A DNA stretch of 50,946 bases from Xanthomonas boreopolis (lineage in GTDB: Bacteria; Pseudomonadota; Gammaproteobacteria; Xanthomonadales; Xanthomonadaceae), in assembly GCA_014654535.1 (NCBI GenBank), contig BNBA01000032.1, forward strand, positions 1-50,946, given 5' to 3'. Made by a program: the position numbers and the translations under genes. Positions within the stretch are counted from its first letter, which is position 1. The number at the start of each line of letters is the position of its first letter. This document shows, piece by piece, positions 18,183 to 25,978 of this stretch. Below the pieces are notes generated by a model, which did not search any database, was not told the DNA's origin, and saw only the letters and a list, made by a program, of their open reading frames with translations.

Positions 18183-19493
18183 TCAACCGATCCTGGCGAG
18201 ACTGGCATAGAAGAAACCATCGCAGCCATCCTCGCCGGGCAGCCGCTGCCGGCCGGCGCCGCTGGCATGGCCGAAGCGTTCGGGCAACGGGCGCACCGCC
18301 GCGTCCGGCGTGCGTGCCAGGAAGGCCTCGACCTGCTCGCGGTTCTCGCGGGCCAGGATCGAACAGGTGGTGTAGAGCAGCTGCCCGCCCGGGCGCAGCG
18401 TGGTCCACAGCGCGTCCAGCAGCCGCGCCTGCAGCGCGACCAGCGCGTCCACGTCGCCGGGCCGGCGATGCAGCAGCACGTCGGGCTGGCGGCGCACGAT
18501 GCCGGTGGCCGAACACGGCGCGTCCAGCAGCACCGCATCGAACGGCACGCCGTCCCACCAGGCGCGCAGGTCGGCGGCATCGGCCGCCTTCAGCTCCACC
18601 CGCGCGCCGGGGCAGGTCCGCGACACCGTCTCGCCGACCCGCCGCAACCGGCGCGCGTCCACGTCGAGCGCGACCAGGCGCAGCGCCGGGTCGCGCTCGA
18701 GCAGGTGCGCGCTCTTGCCGCCCGGCGCGGCGCAGGCGTCGAGCACGCGCGCGCCGGGCGCCGGCGCCAGCGCATCGGCGACCTGCTGCGCGGAGCCGTC
18801 CTGCACCGAGGCCAGGCCGGCATCGAAGCCCGGCAACTGCGCCACCGCGACCGGCGCGTCGAGCAGCACCGCATCCGGCAGCAAGGCCGAGCCCTGGCCG
18901 GACAGGCCGGCCTCGGCCAGCGCCGCGACGTAGTCCGAGGGCATGCCGTGGCGGCGGTTCACCCGCAGCCACATCGGGGCCGGCAGCGCGCTCGCGGCGA
19001 ACACCGCCTCGGCGCGCTCGCCCCAGTCGGCGCGCACCTGTCGCCGCAACCAGTCCGGCCAGGCCGCATCGGCCGGCACGTCCGGGAAGCCTTCGCGCAG
19101 CGCGCGGCGCAGGACCGCGTTGACCATGCCGGCCTGGCGCGGGCGGCCCAGCGCGCGGCAGGCCTCGACCGTCGCCGACAACGCCGCGTGCGGCGGCAGC
19201 TGCAGTACGTCGAGCTGGGCGAAGCCCGCCATCAGCAGCGCCTGCAGGTCGGCATCGCGGCGGCCCAGCGGGCGCTGCAGCCACCCGGCCAGGGCGGCCG
19301 CATACGCCGGATGGCGGCGCAGCGCGCCCAGGCAGATCGCCTCGGCCAGGGCGCGGTCGCGCGCATCGGCCAGGCCCGGCAGCGACGCCGCCAGCTCGGC
19401 CTTGAGCGAGCGGCCGTGCGTCATCACGGCCGCCAGCACGCGCGCGGCGATCAGCCTGGGCGCGACGCCGGCGGGCAGGGCGGCACCGGCCAT
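18183..19493 (-). CDS. rsmB: 16S rRNA (cytosine-967 C5)-methyltransferase
   Basis: The 436-aa product joins an N-terminal NusB-like RNA-binding domain (about residues 10-140) to a SAM-dependent m5C methyltransferase domain. The latter has the SAM loop [15 protein letters not shown], the motif IV nucleophile region [15 protein letters not shown] and the second cysteine in [13 protein letters not shown]. It methylates C967 of 16S rRNA. The ATG at 19493 overlaps the fmt stop by one base (TGATG), so translation is coupled, as in many proteobacteria with the def-fmt-rsmB order. Confidence 0.95.
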   Translation of the reverse strand: MAGAALPAGVAPRLIAARVLAAVMTHGRSLKAELAASLPGLADARDRALAEAICLGALRRHPAYAAALAGWLQRPLGRRDADLQALLMAGFAQLDVLQLPPHAALSATVEACRALGRPRQAGMVNAVLRRALREGFPDVPADAAWPDWLRRQVRADWGERAEAVFAASALPAPMWLRVNRRHGMPSDYVAALAEAGLSGQGSALLPDAVLLDAPVAVAQLPGFDAGLASVQDGSAQQVADALAPAPGARVLDACAAPGGKSAHLLERDPALRLVALDVDARRLRRVGETVSRTCPGARVELKAADAADLRAWWDGVPFDAVLLDAPCSATGIVRRQPDVLLHRRPGDVDALVALQARLLDALWTTLRPGGQLLYTTCSILARENREQVEAFLARTPDAAVRPLPERFGHASGAGRQRLPGEDGCDGFFYASLARIG

Positions 19494-20416
19494 CAACCCG
19501 CGACCGGCACGTCGCGGCGCGCGTTGAGGTAGTCGGCGGCGGTGATCGCCTTGCCGCCCTCGCGCTGCAGCACGCGCAGGCGCAGCGCGCCTTCGCCGCA
19601 GGCCACGTCGATGCCTTGCTTGGACGCGGCCAGCACCGTACCGGGAGCCGCGGGAGCCGTCCGCTCCAGCGCCACCGCGGCATGGATGCGCACGCGCTCG
19701 CCCGCGAGCTGCGCCTCGGCCACCGGCCACGGGTTGAACGCGCGTACCTTCCGCGCCAGCACGTCCGCCGGCTGGTTCCAGTCCAGCCGCGCCTCGGCCT
19801 TGTCGAGCTTGTGCGCATAGGTGACGCCCTCGGCCGGCTGCGGCCGCGGCACCGGGCGGATGCCGGCGCGCAGCAGGCCCAGGCCGTCGGACAACACCTG
19901 CGCGCCCAGCTCGGCCAGGCGGTCGTGCAGCTGGCCGCCGGTCTCGTCGGCACCGATCGGCGTGCGCTGCTCCAGCAGCACCGGGCCGGTGTCGAGCCCG
20001 GCCTCCATCAGCATCAGGCCCACGCCGGTCTCGGCATCGCCGGCCTCGATCGCGCGCTGGATCGGCGCCGCGCCGCGCCAGCGCGGCAGCAGCGAGGCGT
20101 GCACGTTCCAGCACCCGTGGGTCGGGATGGCCAGCACCGCTTTCGGCAGGATCAACCCGTAGGCGACCACCACCATCAGGTCCGGCGCGAGTCTGCGCAG
20201 GGCGTCCTGCGACTCGGGCGACCTCAGCGTCTCGGGCTGCAGCACCGGGATCCCGCGCGCGATCGCCTCCAGCTTCACCGGCGAGGGCGTCAGCCCGCGA
20301 CCGCGGCCGGCCGGGCGATCCGGCTGGGTATAGACGGCGACGACTTCATGGCGCTGCGCGGCGGCGCGCAGCGAGGGCACGGCGAATTCCGGCGTGCCGG
20401 CGAATACGATTCTCAT
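19493..20416 (-). CDS. fmt: Methionyl-tRNA formyltransferase
   Basis: The 307-aa product formylates initiator Met-tRNA using 10-formyltetrahydrofolate. The N-terminal formyltransferase fold starts [16 protein letters not shown]. The catalytic Asn and His stand in [20 protein letters not shown] and the Asp in [11 protein letters not shown], and the C-terminal tRNA-binding OB domain begins near residue 205. It lies between def and rsmB with translational coupling to rsmB. The gap to def contains a small inverted-repeat element. Confidence 0.96.
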   Translation of the reverse strand: MRIVFAGTPEFAVPSLRAAAQRHEVVAVYTQPDRPAGRGRGLTPSPVKLEAIARGIPVLQPETLRSPESQDALRRLAPDLMVVVAYGLILPKAVLAIPTHGCWNVHASLLPRWRGAAPIQRAIEAGDAETGVGLMLMEAGLDTGPVLLEQRTPIGADETGGQLHDRLAELGAQVLSDGLGLLRAGIRPVPRPQPAEGVTYAHKLDKAEARLDWNQPADVLARKVRAFNPWPVAEAQLAGERVRIHAAVALERTAPAAPGTVLAASKQGIDVACGEGALRLRVLQREGGKAITAADYLNARRDVPVAG

Positions 20417-20426
20417 GGGGAGCTGT

Positions 20427-20529
20427 GATTCGTGATTGGTGATTGGTGATTCGGAAAGGCGGCTTCATGCGGGCGCGAGCAGCCCAAGGCCAACCGCTTT
20501 GCCCGATCGCGAATCACCAATCACGAATC
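20427..20529. repeat. 103-bp intergenic inverted-repeat element
   Basis: GATTCGTGATTGGTGATT (20427-20444) is perfectly complementary to 20512-20529, and the left arm continues with one more GGTGATT unit. The element fills most of the 121-base gap between def and fmt, and the transcript would form a long hairpin there. Elements built on such GATTGGTGATT units are common between genes in Xanthomonadaceae. Confidence 0.7.
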
Positions 20530-20537
20530 CCGGCTTT

Positions 20538-21050
20538 TCAGGCCACGTGCCGGCGCGCCTTGGCCAGCTTCTTGCGCACCATCTCGCGCTTGAGCGGCGA
20601 GAGGTAGTCGATGAACAGCTTGCCGTCCAGGTGATCCATCTCGTGCTGGATGCACACCGCCAGCAGGCCGTCGGTGGTCAGTTCCTGCGCTTGCCCGGTG
20701 CGGTCGAGGAAACGCACGGTGATCGAATCGGCGCGGGTCACGTCGGCGAAGATGCCGGGCACCGACAGGCAGCCTTCCTGGTAGACCTGCCCGCCCTGCT
20801 TGTCGACGATCTCCGGGTTGATGAACACCTGCGGGCTGTTCTTCTCCTCGCTGACGTCGATCACCATGAAGCGCTTGTGCACGTCGACCTGGCTGGCCGC
20901 CAGGCCGATGCCGGGCGCCTCGTACATGGTCTGGAACATGTCGTCCAGCAGCGTCTGGAACGCGGGCGTGCCCACCTCGGCGGCATCGACCGGGACGGCC
21001 TTGGTGCGCAGGCGGGGATCGGGGAATTCGAGAATGGGGAGCAGGGCCAT
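20538..21050 (-). CDS. def: Peptide deformylase
   Basis: The 170-aa product removes the formyl group from nascent proteins. All three metalloenzyme motifs are intact: GIGLAASQV (residues 47-55), EGCLS (92-96) and HEMDH (136-140). Cys94, His136 and His140 bind the metal and Glu137 is catalytic. The start at ATG 21050 ([18 protein letters not shown]) matches the family; an in-frame extension to 21110 is not needed. It heads the minus-strand def-fmt-rsmB-glycan series and is divergent from the LysM gene. Confidence 0.97.
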   Translation of the reverse strand: MALLPILEFPDPRLRTKAVPVDAAEVGTPAFQTLLDDMFQTMYEAPGIGLAASQVDVHKRFMVIDVSEEKNSPQVFINPEIVDKQGGQVYQEGCLSVPGIFADVTRADSITVRFLDRTGQAQELTTDGLLAVCIQHEMDHLDGKLFIDYLSPLKREMVRKKLAKARRHVA

Positions 21051-21113
21051 AGCATTACCCATGTAGGGACGCCGGCACGATCCGGCAAGGCCTTCCAATT
21101 CTACCGCCAATGC

Positions 21114-21144
21114 TTGCGCGGCGCCCCGGTCCCTGGACTATAGT
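21114..21144 (+). promoter_or_regulatory. Possible promoter of the LysM gene
   Basis: TTGCGC (21114-21119) and TATAGT (21139-21144) lie 19 bases apart, 36 bases before the LysM start codon. Spacing is at the long end for sigma-70. Confidence 0.4.
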
Positions 21145-21180
21145 GCGCGGACCTGTTGGGGAATCAGGCAGACCGAAATC

Positions 21181-22299
21181 ATGTTCAACCGACTTCGTAC
21201 GGTCGTCGCCGCGGCGATGCTGACCGTAGCGACCTACGCCGCTGCCGTGGAAATGGCCGGCGACCACCCGGACACCTATGTCGTCAGGAAGGGCGACACG
21301 CTGTGGGACATCGCCGGGCGTTTCCTCGGCAAGCCGTGGCTGTGGCCGGAGATCTGGCAGGCCAACCCGCAGGTCCAGAATCCCCACCTGATCTATCCCG
21401 GCGACGTGCTGAGCCTGGCCTACCTGGACCGCGTCGGCGTGCAGCCGGGGCCGCGCCAGGAAGCCCCGATCGACGCGATCCCGCTGGCCGAGGTCGAGCC
21501 GTTCCTGAAGAACCTGCGCGTGGTCGACAGCTTCAAGGAGCTGCCGTACGTGGTCGGCTTCGAGGACAACCGCCTGCGCGGCAGCGATGGCCAGCTCGCC
21601 TACGTCAAGGGCCTGGCCGGCGCGCAACCGGGCCAGCGCTACGCGGTGGTGCGCCCGACCGTGCGCTTCGCCCTGCCGCGCCTGGCCGAGGACCTGGACG
21701 CGCGCGGCGACGTCACGCCGGGCACCGGCAACCTGTGGAAGGACTACGTCGCCCCGGAAGCGCGCCGCGAATCGCTCGGCTACGAACTGGCGCAGGTCAA
21801 CGTCGGCACGATCACCGGCGGCAATGCCGAGGTCTCCACGCTGCTGCTGCAGGACAGCGGCCGCGAGGTGCGCGCCGGCGACCGCCTGATCGCGGTCCAG
21901 GCGCAGCCGTACGACCTGCAGTTCGTCCCGCACCCGCCCTCCGCGCAGGCCGCCGAGGCGCAGCTGCGCGTGCTGGCGGTGGCCGACACCTTCACCTCCG
22001 GCGGCCCGCGCGACGTCATCGCCATCTCCGGCGGCAGCCGCGAGGGCATCGACAACGGCACCGTGTTCTCGATCTGGCGCCAGGGCAGCCGCGCCAGCGA
22101 CCGCATCGCGCACAAGCACTTCTCCCGCGCCGACGACGGCTACACCGGCGGCAAGCAGACGACCGTGGGCCTGCCGGACGAGTACGCCGCGCACGCGATG
22201 GTGTTCCGCACCTACGACAAGGTCAGCTATGCGCTGGTGATGGAAGGCGTCAAGCCGGCCCGGGTCGGCTACGCGCTCAAGCACCCCGATGCGCAGTAG
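21181..22299 (+). CDS. Secreted LysM-domain protein
   Basis: The 372-aa product has a Sec signal peptide (MFNRLRTVVAAAMLTVATYAAA) and one LysM domain (residues about 32-80: YVVRKGDTLWDIAGRFLGKP ... IWQANPQ ... IYPGDVLSL), which should bind peptidoglycan in the periplasm. The remaining 290 residues match the uncharacterised C-terminal region found in LysM proteins located between def and dprA in many gammaproteobacteria. It is divergent from def and precedes dprA. A palindromic terminator follows. Confidence 0.88.
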   Translation: MFNRLRTVVAAAMLTVATYAAAVEMAGDHPDTYVVRKGDTLWDIAGRFLGKPWLWPEIWQANPQVQNPHLIYPGDVLSLAYLDRVGVQPGPRQEAPIDAIPLAEVEPFLKNLRVVDSFKELPYVVGFEDNRLRGSDGQLAYVKGLAGAQPGQRYAVVRPTVRFALPRLAEDLDARGDVTPGTGNLWKDYVAPEARRESLGYELAQVNVGTITGGNAEVSTLLLQDSGREVRAGDRLIAVQAQPYDLQFVPHPPSAQAAEAQLRVLAVADTFTSGGPRDVIAISGGSREGIDNGTVFSIWRQGSRASDRIAHKHFSRADDGYTGGKQTTVGLPDEYAAHAMVFRTYDKVSYALVMEGVKPARVGYALKHPDAQ

Positions 22300-22323
22300 G
22301 GCGAATCCCTACAGGTGAACCGG

Positions 22324-22350
22324 ACGGCGCCCTAGGGCGCCGTTCTTCGT
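22324..22350 (+). terminator. Terminator between the LysM gene and dprA
   Basis: The perfect 20-base palindrome ACGGCGCCCTAGGGCGCCGT (22324-22343) is followed by TCTTCGT, 24 bases after the LysM stop. The T-tract is short, so termination is probably partial. Confidence 0.6.
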
Positions 22351-22369
22351 CGCGGCCTAGCCTGCCGCG

Positions 22370-23512
22370 ATGGACATCCCGCCTCCCCACGACCCCGAAT
22401 CCACCCGCGCCCTGCTCGCCCTGGTCCTGGCCGAAGGACCGCTCGCGCCGCGGCGGCACTTGCTGGAACGCCACGGCGACCCTCGCCAAGCGTTGCGCGA
22501 GGGCGCCTCCGCAGGGACCGCGGCCGGCTGCGACACCGGGCAGGTCGCACGGCTGCGGCAGCCCGACCACGCCGCGATCGACGCGATACTCGCCTGGCGC
22601 GACGGCGGCCGGCGGCATGTCGTGGGCCTGCACGATCCCGACTACCCGGCTCTGCTGCGGCGGACCGCCAACCCGCCGCTCGCCCTGTTCATCGAGGGCG
22701 ACCCGGCCCTGCTCTGGCACCCGGCGATCGCGGTGGTCGGCAGCCGCTCGCCGAGCGCGGGCGGGCGCGACCACGCCCGCAGCTTCAGCCGCGCGATCTG
22801 CCGCGCCGGGCTCGCCATCGTCAGCGGCATGGCCGCCGGCATCGACGCCGCCGCCCACGGCGTCGCGCTGGACATGCACGGCACCACCGTGGCGGTGCTC
22901 GGTACCGGCCCGGACGTGGCCTATCCCGCCCACCACCACGAACTGCGCGAGCGGATCGCCGCGCAGGGCGCCATCGTCAGCGAATACCCGCCCGGCACCG
23001 GCCCGCGCACCGGGCAGTTCCCGGCGCGCAACCGCATCATCGCCGGGCTCGCGCTCGGCACGCTGGTGGTCGAGGCCGCGCACCGCTCCGGCGCGCTGAT
23101 CACCGCGCGCCTGGCCAGCGAGGCCGGCCGCGAGGTGTTCGCCATCCCCGGCTCCATCCACAACCCGATGGCACGCGGCTGCCACCGGCTGATCCGCGAC
23201 GGCGCCACCCTGGTCGAACAACCCGGCGACGTCCTCGACGGCGTGGCGGCCCTGTCGGCCGAACTGGCGGCGGCGCTGCAGGACCGCCTCGACGAAGCTG
23301 AACGGGCCCTCACTCCCGCGCTGGCGGCGCCGGCCTTCCCCGACCCGGACTACCACACGTTGTGGACGGCCCTGGGCCACGACCCCACCCCTATGGATTC
23401 ATTGGTCGAGCGCACCGGATTGACGGCTGCCACGCTGTCCTCCATGCTGCTGCTCATGGAACTAGAAGGGAGGGTAGTGGTCGAACACGGCCGTTACGCG
23501 CGTCATTCCTAG
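22370..23512 (+). CDS. dprA: DNA-processing protein DprA (Smf)
   Basis: The 380-aa product binds incoming single-stranded DNA and loads RecA during natural transformation. It has an N-terminal helix-hairpin/SAM-like region (to about 100) and a Rossmann-like domain with [15 protein letters not shown] and [30 protein letters not shown] and [20 protein letters not shown] follow, then a C-terminal winged-helix DML1-like domain (from about 315). It is followed by smg and topA, the usual order. Its presence fits natural competence, known in this family, but does not prove it. Confidence 0.94.
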   Translation: MDIPPPHDPESTRALLALVLAEGPLAPRRHLLERHGDPRQALREGASAGTAAGCDTGQVARLRQPDHAAIDAILAWRDGGRRHVVGLHDPDYPALLRRTANPPLALFIEGDPALLWHPAIAVVGSRSPSAGGRDHARSFSRAICRAGLAIVSGMAAGIDAAAHGVALDMHGTTVAVLGTGPDVAYPAHHHELRERIAAQGAIVSEYPPGTGPRTGQFPARNRIIAGLALGTLVVEAAHRSGALITARLASEAGREVFAIPGSIHNPMARGCHRLIRDGATLVEQPGDVLDGVAALSAELAAALQDRLDEAERALTPALAAPAFPDPDYHTLWTALGHDPTPMDSLVERTGLTAATLSSMLLLMELEGRVVVEHGRYARHS

Positions 23513-23556
23513 TTTCTTCACCTCCACAGCGTCCCCAGCGACGCAGGCCGAGGGCA

Positions 23557-24030
23557 ATGAAAGAGAGCATTCTGGATGTCCTGCTGTACCTGTTCGAACA
23601 CTACTTCAGCGAGGATGCGGATCTCGTCCGCGACCGCGACTCCCTGCAAAATGGCCTGATCCAGGCCGGATTCAGCCCCTCCGAGATCAGCAAGGCGTTC
23701 GACTGGCTCGATGCGCTGGCCGAGCAGCGCCCGAGCGTGGCCACGCCGAACGTGGACGGCCCGGTGCGCGTCTACCACGGGCCGGAGCTGGACAAGCTCG
23801 ACGTCGAGTGCCGGGGCTTCCTGCTGTTCCTGGAACAGCACGGCGTGCTCGACGCCGACCAGCGCGAACTGGTACTGGACCGGGCGATGGCGCTCGACCA
23901 GGACGAGCTGGACCTGGACGACCTCAAGTGGGTCGTGCTGATGGTGCTGTTCAACCAGCCAGGCGCCGAGGCCGCCTACGCCTGGATGGAGACCCAGATG
24001 TTCGTCGACGAGCCCGAACCCGTACACTGA
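23557..24030 (+). CDS. smg: Smg family protein (DUF494)
   Basis: The 157-aa acidic, helical protein starts [17 protein letters not shown] and contains [19 protein letters not shown] and [20 protein letters not shown], the conserved signature of the Smg/DUF494 family. Members are cytoplasmic and of unsettled function, and usually follow dprA, as here (44-base gap). The length is the usual 157 or so. Confidence 0.92.
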   Translation: MKESILDVLLYLFEHYFSEDADLVRDRDSLQNGLIQAGFSPSEISKAFDWLDALAEQRPSVATPNVDGPVRVYHGPELDKLDVECRGFLLFLEQHGVLDADQRELVLDRAMALDQDELDLDDLKWVVLMVLFNQPGAEAAYAWMETQMFVDEPEPVH

Positions 24031-24061
24031 CGCGGACTTTTTCGCTCGCGCGGGGACAAGG

Positions 24062-24787
24062 ATGACGAACGGGTGGTACTACGCCGAGGGCAATCGCCAT
24101 CGGCAGGGGCCGTTGCCGCCGGAAAACATCGTGGAGCTGTACCGCTCCGGGCGGATCGGGCTGGATACGCTGGTCTGGCGCGATGGCTGGGCGCAGTGGC
24201 AGCCCCTGGCGGAGGCCGCCGCCGAACTGGGCATCGCCATGCCCGCCAGGGACGCGGACACGCCGCCGCCGTTGCCCCCGCCGCCCCCGCCGCCCGCGCA
24301 GCCGACCGCCACCGCACCCTCCACGACCGCCCCGCCTCCCAGGAAGGGCTTGTCCGGATGCGCGATCGCCGCCATCGTCGCCGCGGTCGCCGGGCTGTTC
24401 CTGATGATCCTGCTCGGCATCCTCGCGGCCATCGCCCTGCCCGCCTACCAGCAGTACGTCCTGCGCAGCAAGACCGCCGGCGCCGTGGAGCTGATGCGGG
24501 CGCACGAGGACGCCATCGCCGGGTTCCATGCCCGCGAAGGCCGCTGCCCGGTCAACGGCGACGAAGGCTTCGGCGCGCCGGAAAGCTACGCCGACAAACC
24601 GCTGGGCGCGCTGCGGATCGGTCGTTTCGACGACGGCCACTGCGGCATGGAAGGCCAGGTCGAGGCGGCCGGCGAGGCGGAGATCGACGGCAAGGCGATC
24701 TGGCTGGATTACGACGAGAGCACCGGCAACTGGCACTGCAGTTCGGAGATCGACGACCGCTACCTGCCCAGCCAGTGCCGCGGATGA
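24062..24787 (+). CDS. GYF_2-domain protein fused to a type IV pilin-like segment
   Basis: The 241-aa product starts with a GYF_2 (DUF4339) domain (residues 1-60: NGWYYAEGNRHRQGPL ... LVWRDGWAQWQPL), then a proline-rich linker with a run of seven prolines. A hydrophobic helix and the pilin-like GILAAIALPAYQQYVLRSKT follow. The C-terminal globular part has three cysteines (GRCPVNGDEGF, DGHCGM, WHCSSE). The pilin helix is internal, without an N-terminal prepilin peptidase site, so it is probably a membrane-anchored sensor or adaptor rather than a pilus subunit. It is followed by another GYF_2 gene. Confidence 0.78.
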   Translation: MTNGWYYAEGNRHRQGPLPPENIVELYRSGRIGLDTLVWRDGWAQWQPLAEAAAELGIAMPARDADTPPPLPPPPPPPAQPTATAPSTTAPPPRKGLSGCAIAAIVAAVAGLFLMILLGILAAIALPAYQQYVLRSKTAGAVELMRAHEDAIAGFHAREGRCPVNGDEGFGAPESYADKPLGALRIGRFDDGHCGMEGQVEAAGEAEIDGKAIWLDYDESTGNWHCSSEIDDRYLPSQCRG

Positions 24788-24924
24788 CAGGGCATCGCTG
24801 AAGACCGCCGGCCCGCCCGGCCATGCTGCGGCGCGGACGGGAACGCCGTCGCGCCGATGCGACATGGCCACATCGGCTAGCACGAACGAAGCGCACGAAT
24901 CGACGCAGATCAGATGGACGCACC

Positions 24925-25770
24925 ATGACGAACTGGTACTACGCCGACGCCTGGCGTCAGCAGCAAGGACCGCTGGACGGAGACGAACTGCGGGCCCGTT
25001 TCGAACGCGGCGAGCTGGACCGCACCAGCCTGGTCTGGCGCACCGGCATGCCTGGCTGGCAACCGCTGGCGGCCTGCGCGGCCGAACTCGGCATCGCGTT
25101 GCCGTCCGCCGAAGCCCTGCCCGCGACGGACGCGACCGCCCTCGTCCGTGCCGCGGACGAGGACGTGGTGTATGCCGGGCTCTGGCGGCGCGCGGCCGCC
25201 AGCATCATCGACGGCTTCGTCACCTCGATGCTGACCTATGCCCTGCTGATCCCGCTGGTGCTGGTGCTCGGCCTGGGCCTGGGAACGCTGGCCGGGCAGG
25301 CCGGTTCGCCCCCGGACGCCGCCACCCTGCTGTTCGGCGGACTGGCCTACGGGCTCGGCCTGCTGATACCCGCGGTGTACTTCGGCTGGATGCAGGCCAC
25401 GCGCCACCAGGCCAGCCTGGGCAAGCTCGCGGTGGGCATCAAGGTGGTGCGCGGCAATGGCGAACGGATCGGGTTCTGGCGCGGTTTCCTGCGCTACGTC
25501 GCCTACGTGCTGGTGACGGTGCTGACCTGCGGCATCGGTATCGTGGTGACCGCCTGCATGGCCGGCCTGACCCGGCGCAAGCAGGCCCCGCACGACTTCT
25601 TCTGCGACACCCTGGTGGTCGACCGCTGGGCCTATACCGACCAGCCGCAGCACCAGCAGCGCGGGTTGGACACGGTGACGATCGTGGTGCTGGGCCTGTA
25701 CGCCGTGCTGTTGCTCGTGGCCATCGTCGCCTTGATCGCGCTGGCGGTGCTCGTGCACGTGTCGCGCTGA
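24925..25770 (+). CDS. GYF_2-domain and RDD-family membrane protein
   Basis: The 281-aa product has an N-terminal GYF_2 domain (NWYYADAWRQQQGPLDGDEL ... LVWRTGMPGWQPLAACAAEL), then an RDD domain (from about 90). The RDD part has the arginine and aspartate signature in GLWRRAAASIIDGFV and ASLGKLAVGIKVV, with four or five transmembrane helices. The GYF_2 half closely resembles that of the preceding gene, suggesting duplication and domain swapping. RDD proteins are often transporters or of unknown role. The start ATG 24925 is 137 bases after the previous stop. Confidence 0.82.
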   Translation: MTNWYYADAWRQQQGPLDGDELRARFERGELDRTSLVWRTGMPGWQPLAACAAELGIALPSAEALPATDATALVRAADEDVVYAGLWRRAAASIIDGFVTSMLTYALLIPLVLVLGLGLGTLAGQAGSPPDAATLLFGGLAYGLGLLIPAVYFGWMQATRHQASLGKLAVGIKVVRGNGERIGFWRGFLRYVAYVLVTVLTCGIGIVVTACMAGLTRRKQAPHDFFCDTLVVDRWAYTDQPQHQQRGLDTVTIVVLGLYAVLLLVAIVALIALAVLVHVSR

Positions 25771-25789
25771 CCCGGCCGCCGCGGCCGGG
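25771..25789. terminator. GC-rich hairpin after the GYF_2/RDD gene
   Basis: CCCGGCCG and CGGCCGGG form a perfect 8-bp stem immediately after the stop codon, with no T-tract. It separates this gene from topA, whose promoter probably lies in the following AT-rich patch (TATAAA at 25829-25834). Confidence 0.4.
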
Positions 25790-25978
25790 CCGGGCCGCTT
25801 GACAGCCGGCGACCGGCCGTGATTTGACTATAAATACCGCGACAGCGTGCGCCCGGGGCCTGGCCGCCCCGGGCGTCTACGTCTGCGAAACACGCGTTCT
25901 GCTTCCCTCCACGGGCCAATTAGGCCACCCTACCGCCCCCGCCGGGGCGTCCGCCCCCTTCCAGAACCCGCCTCCACC

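Noticed and set aside
16303-19953. Very long minus-strand open frame of 1216 codons
   Set aside because: It runs out of frame through fmt, rsmB and the ArnT-like gene; its translation is arginine- and alanine-rich without motifs.
25799-25834. TTGACA plus TATAAA as a strong topA promoter
   Set aside because: The 24-base spacing is too long for sigma-70; the -10-like hexamer may still function with another -35, so it is only mentioned under topA.
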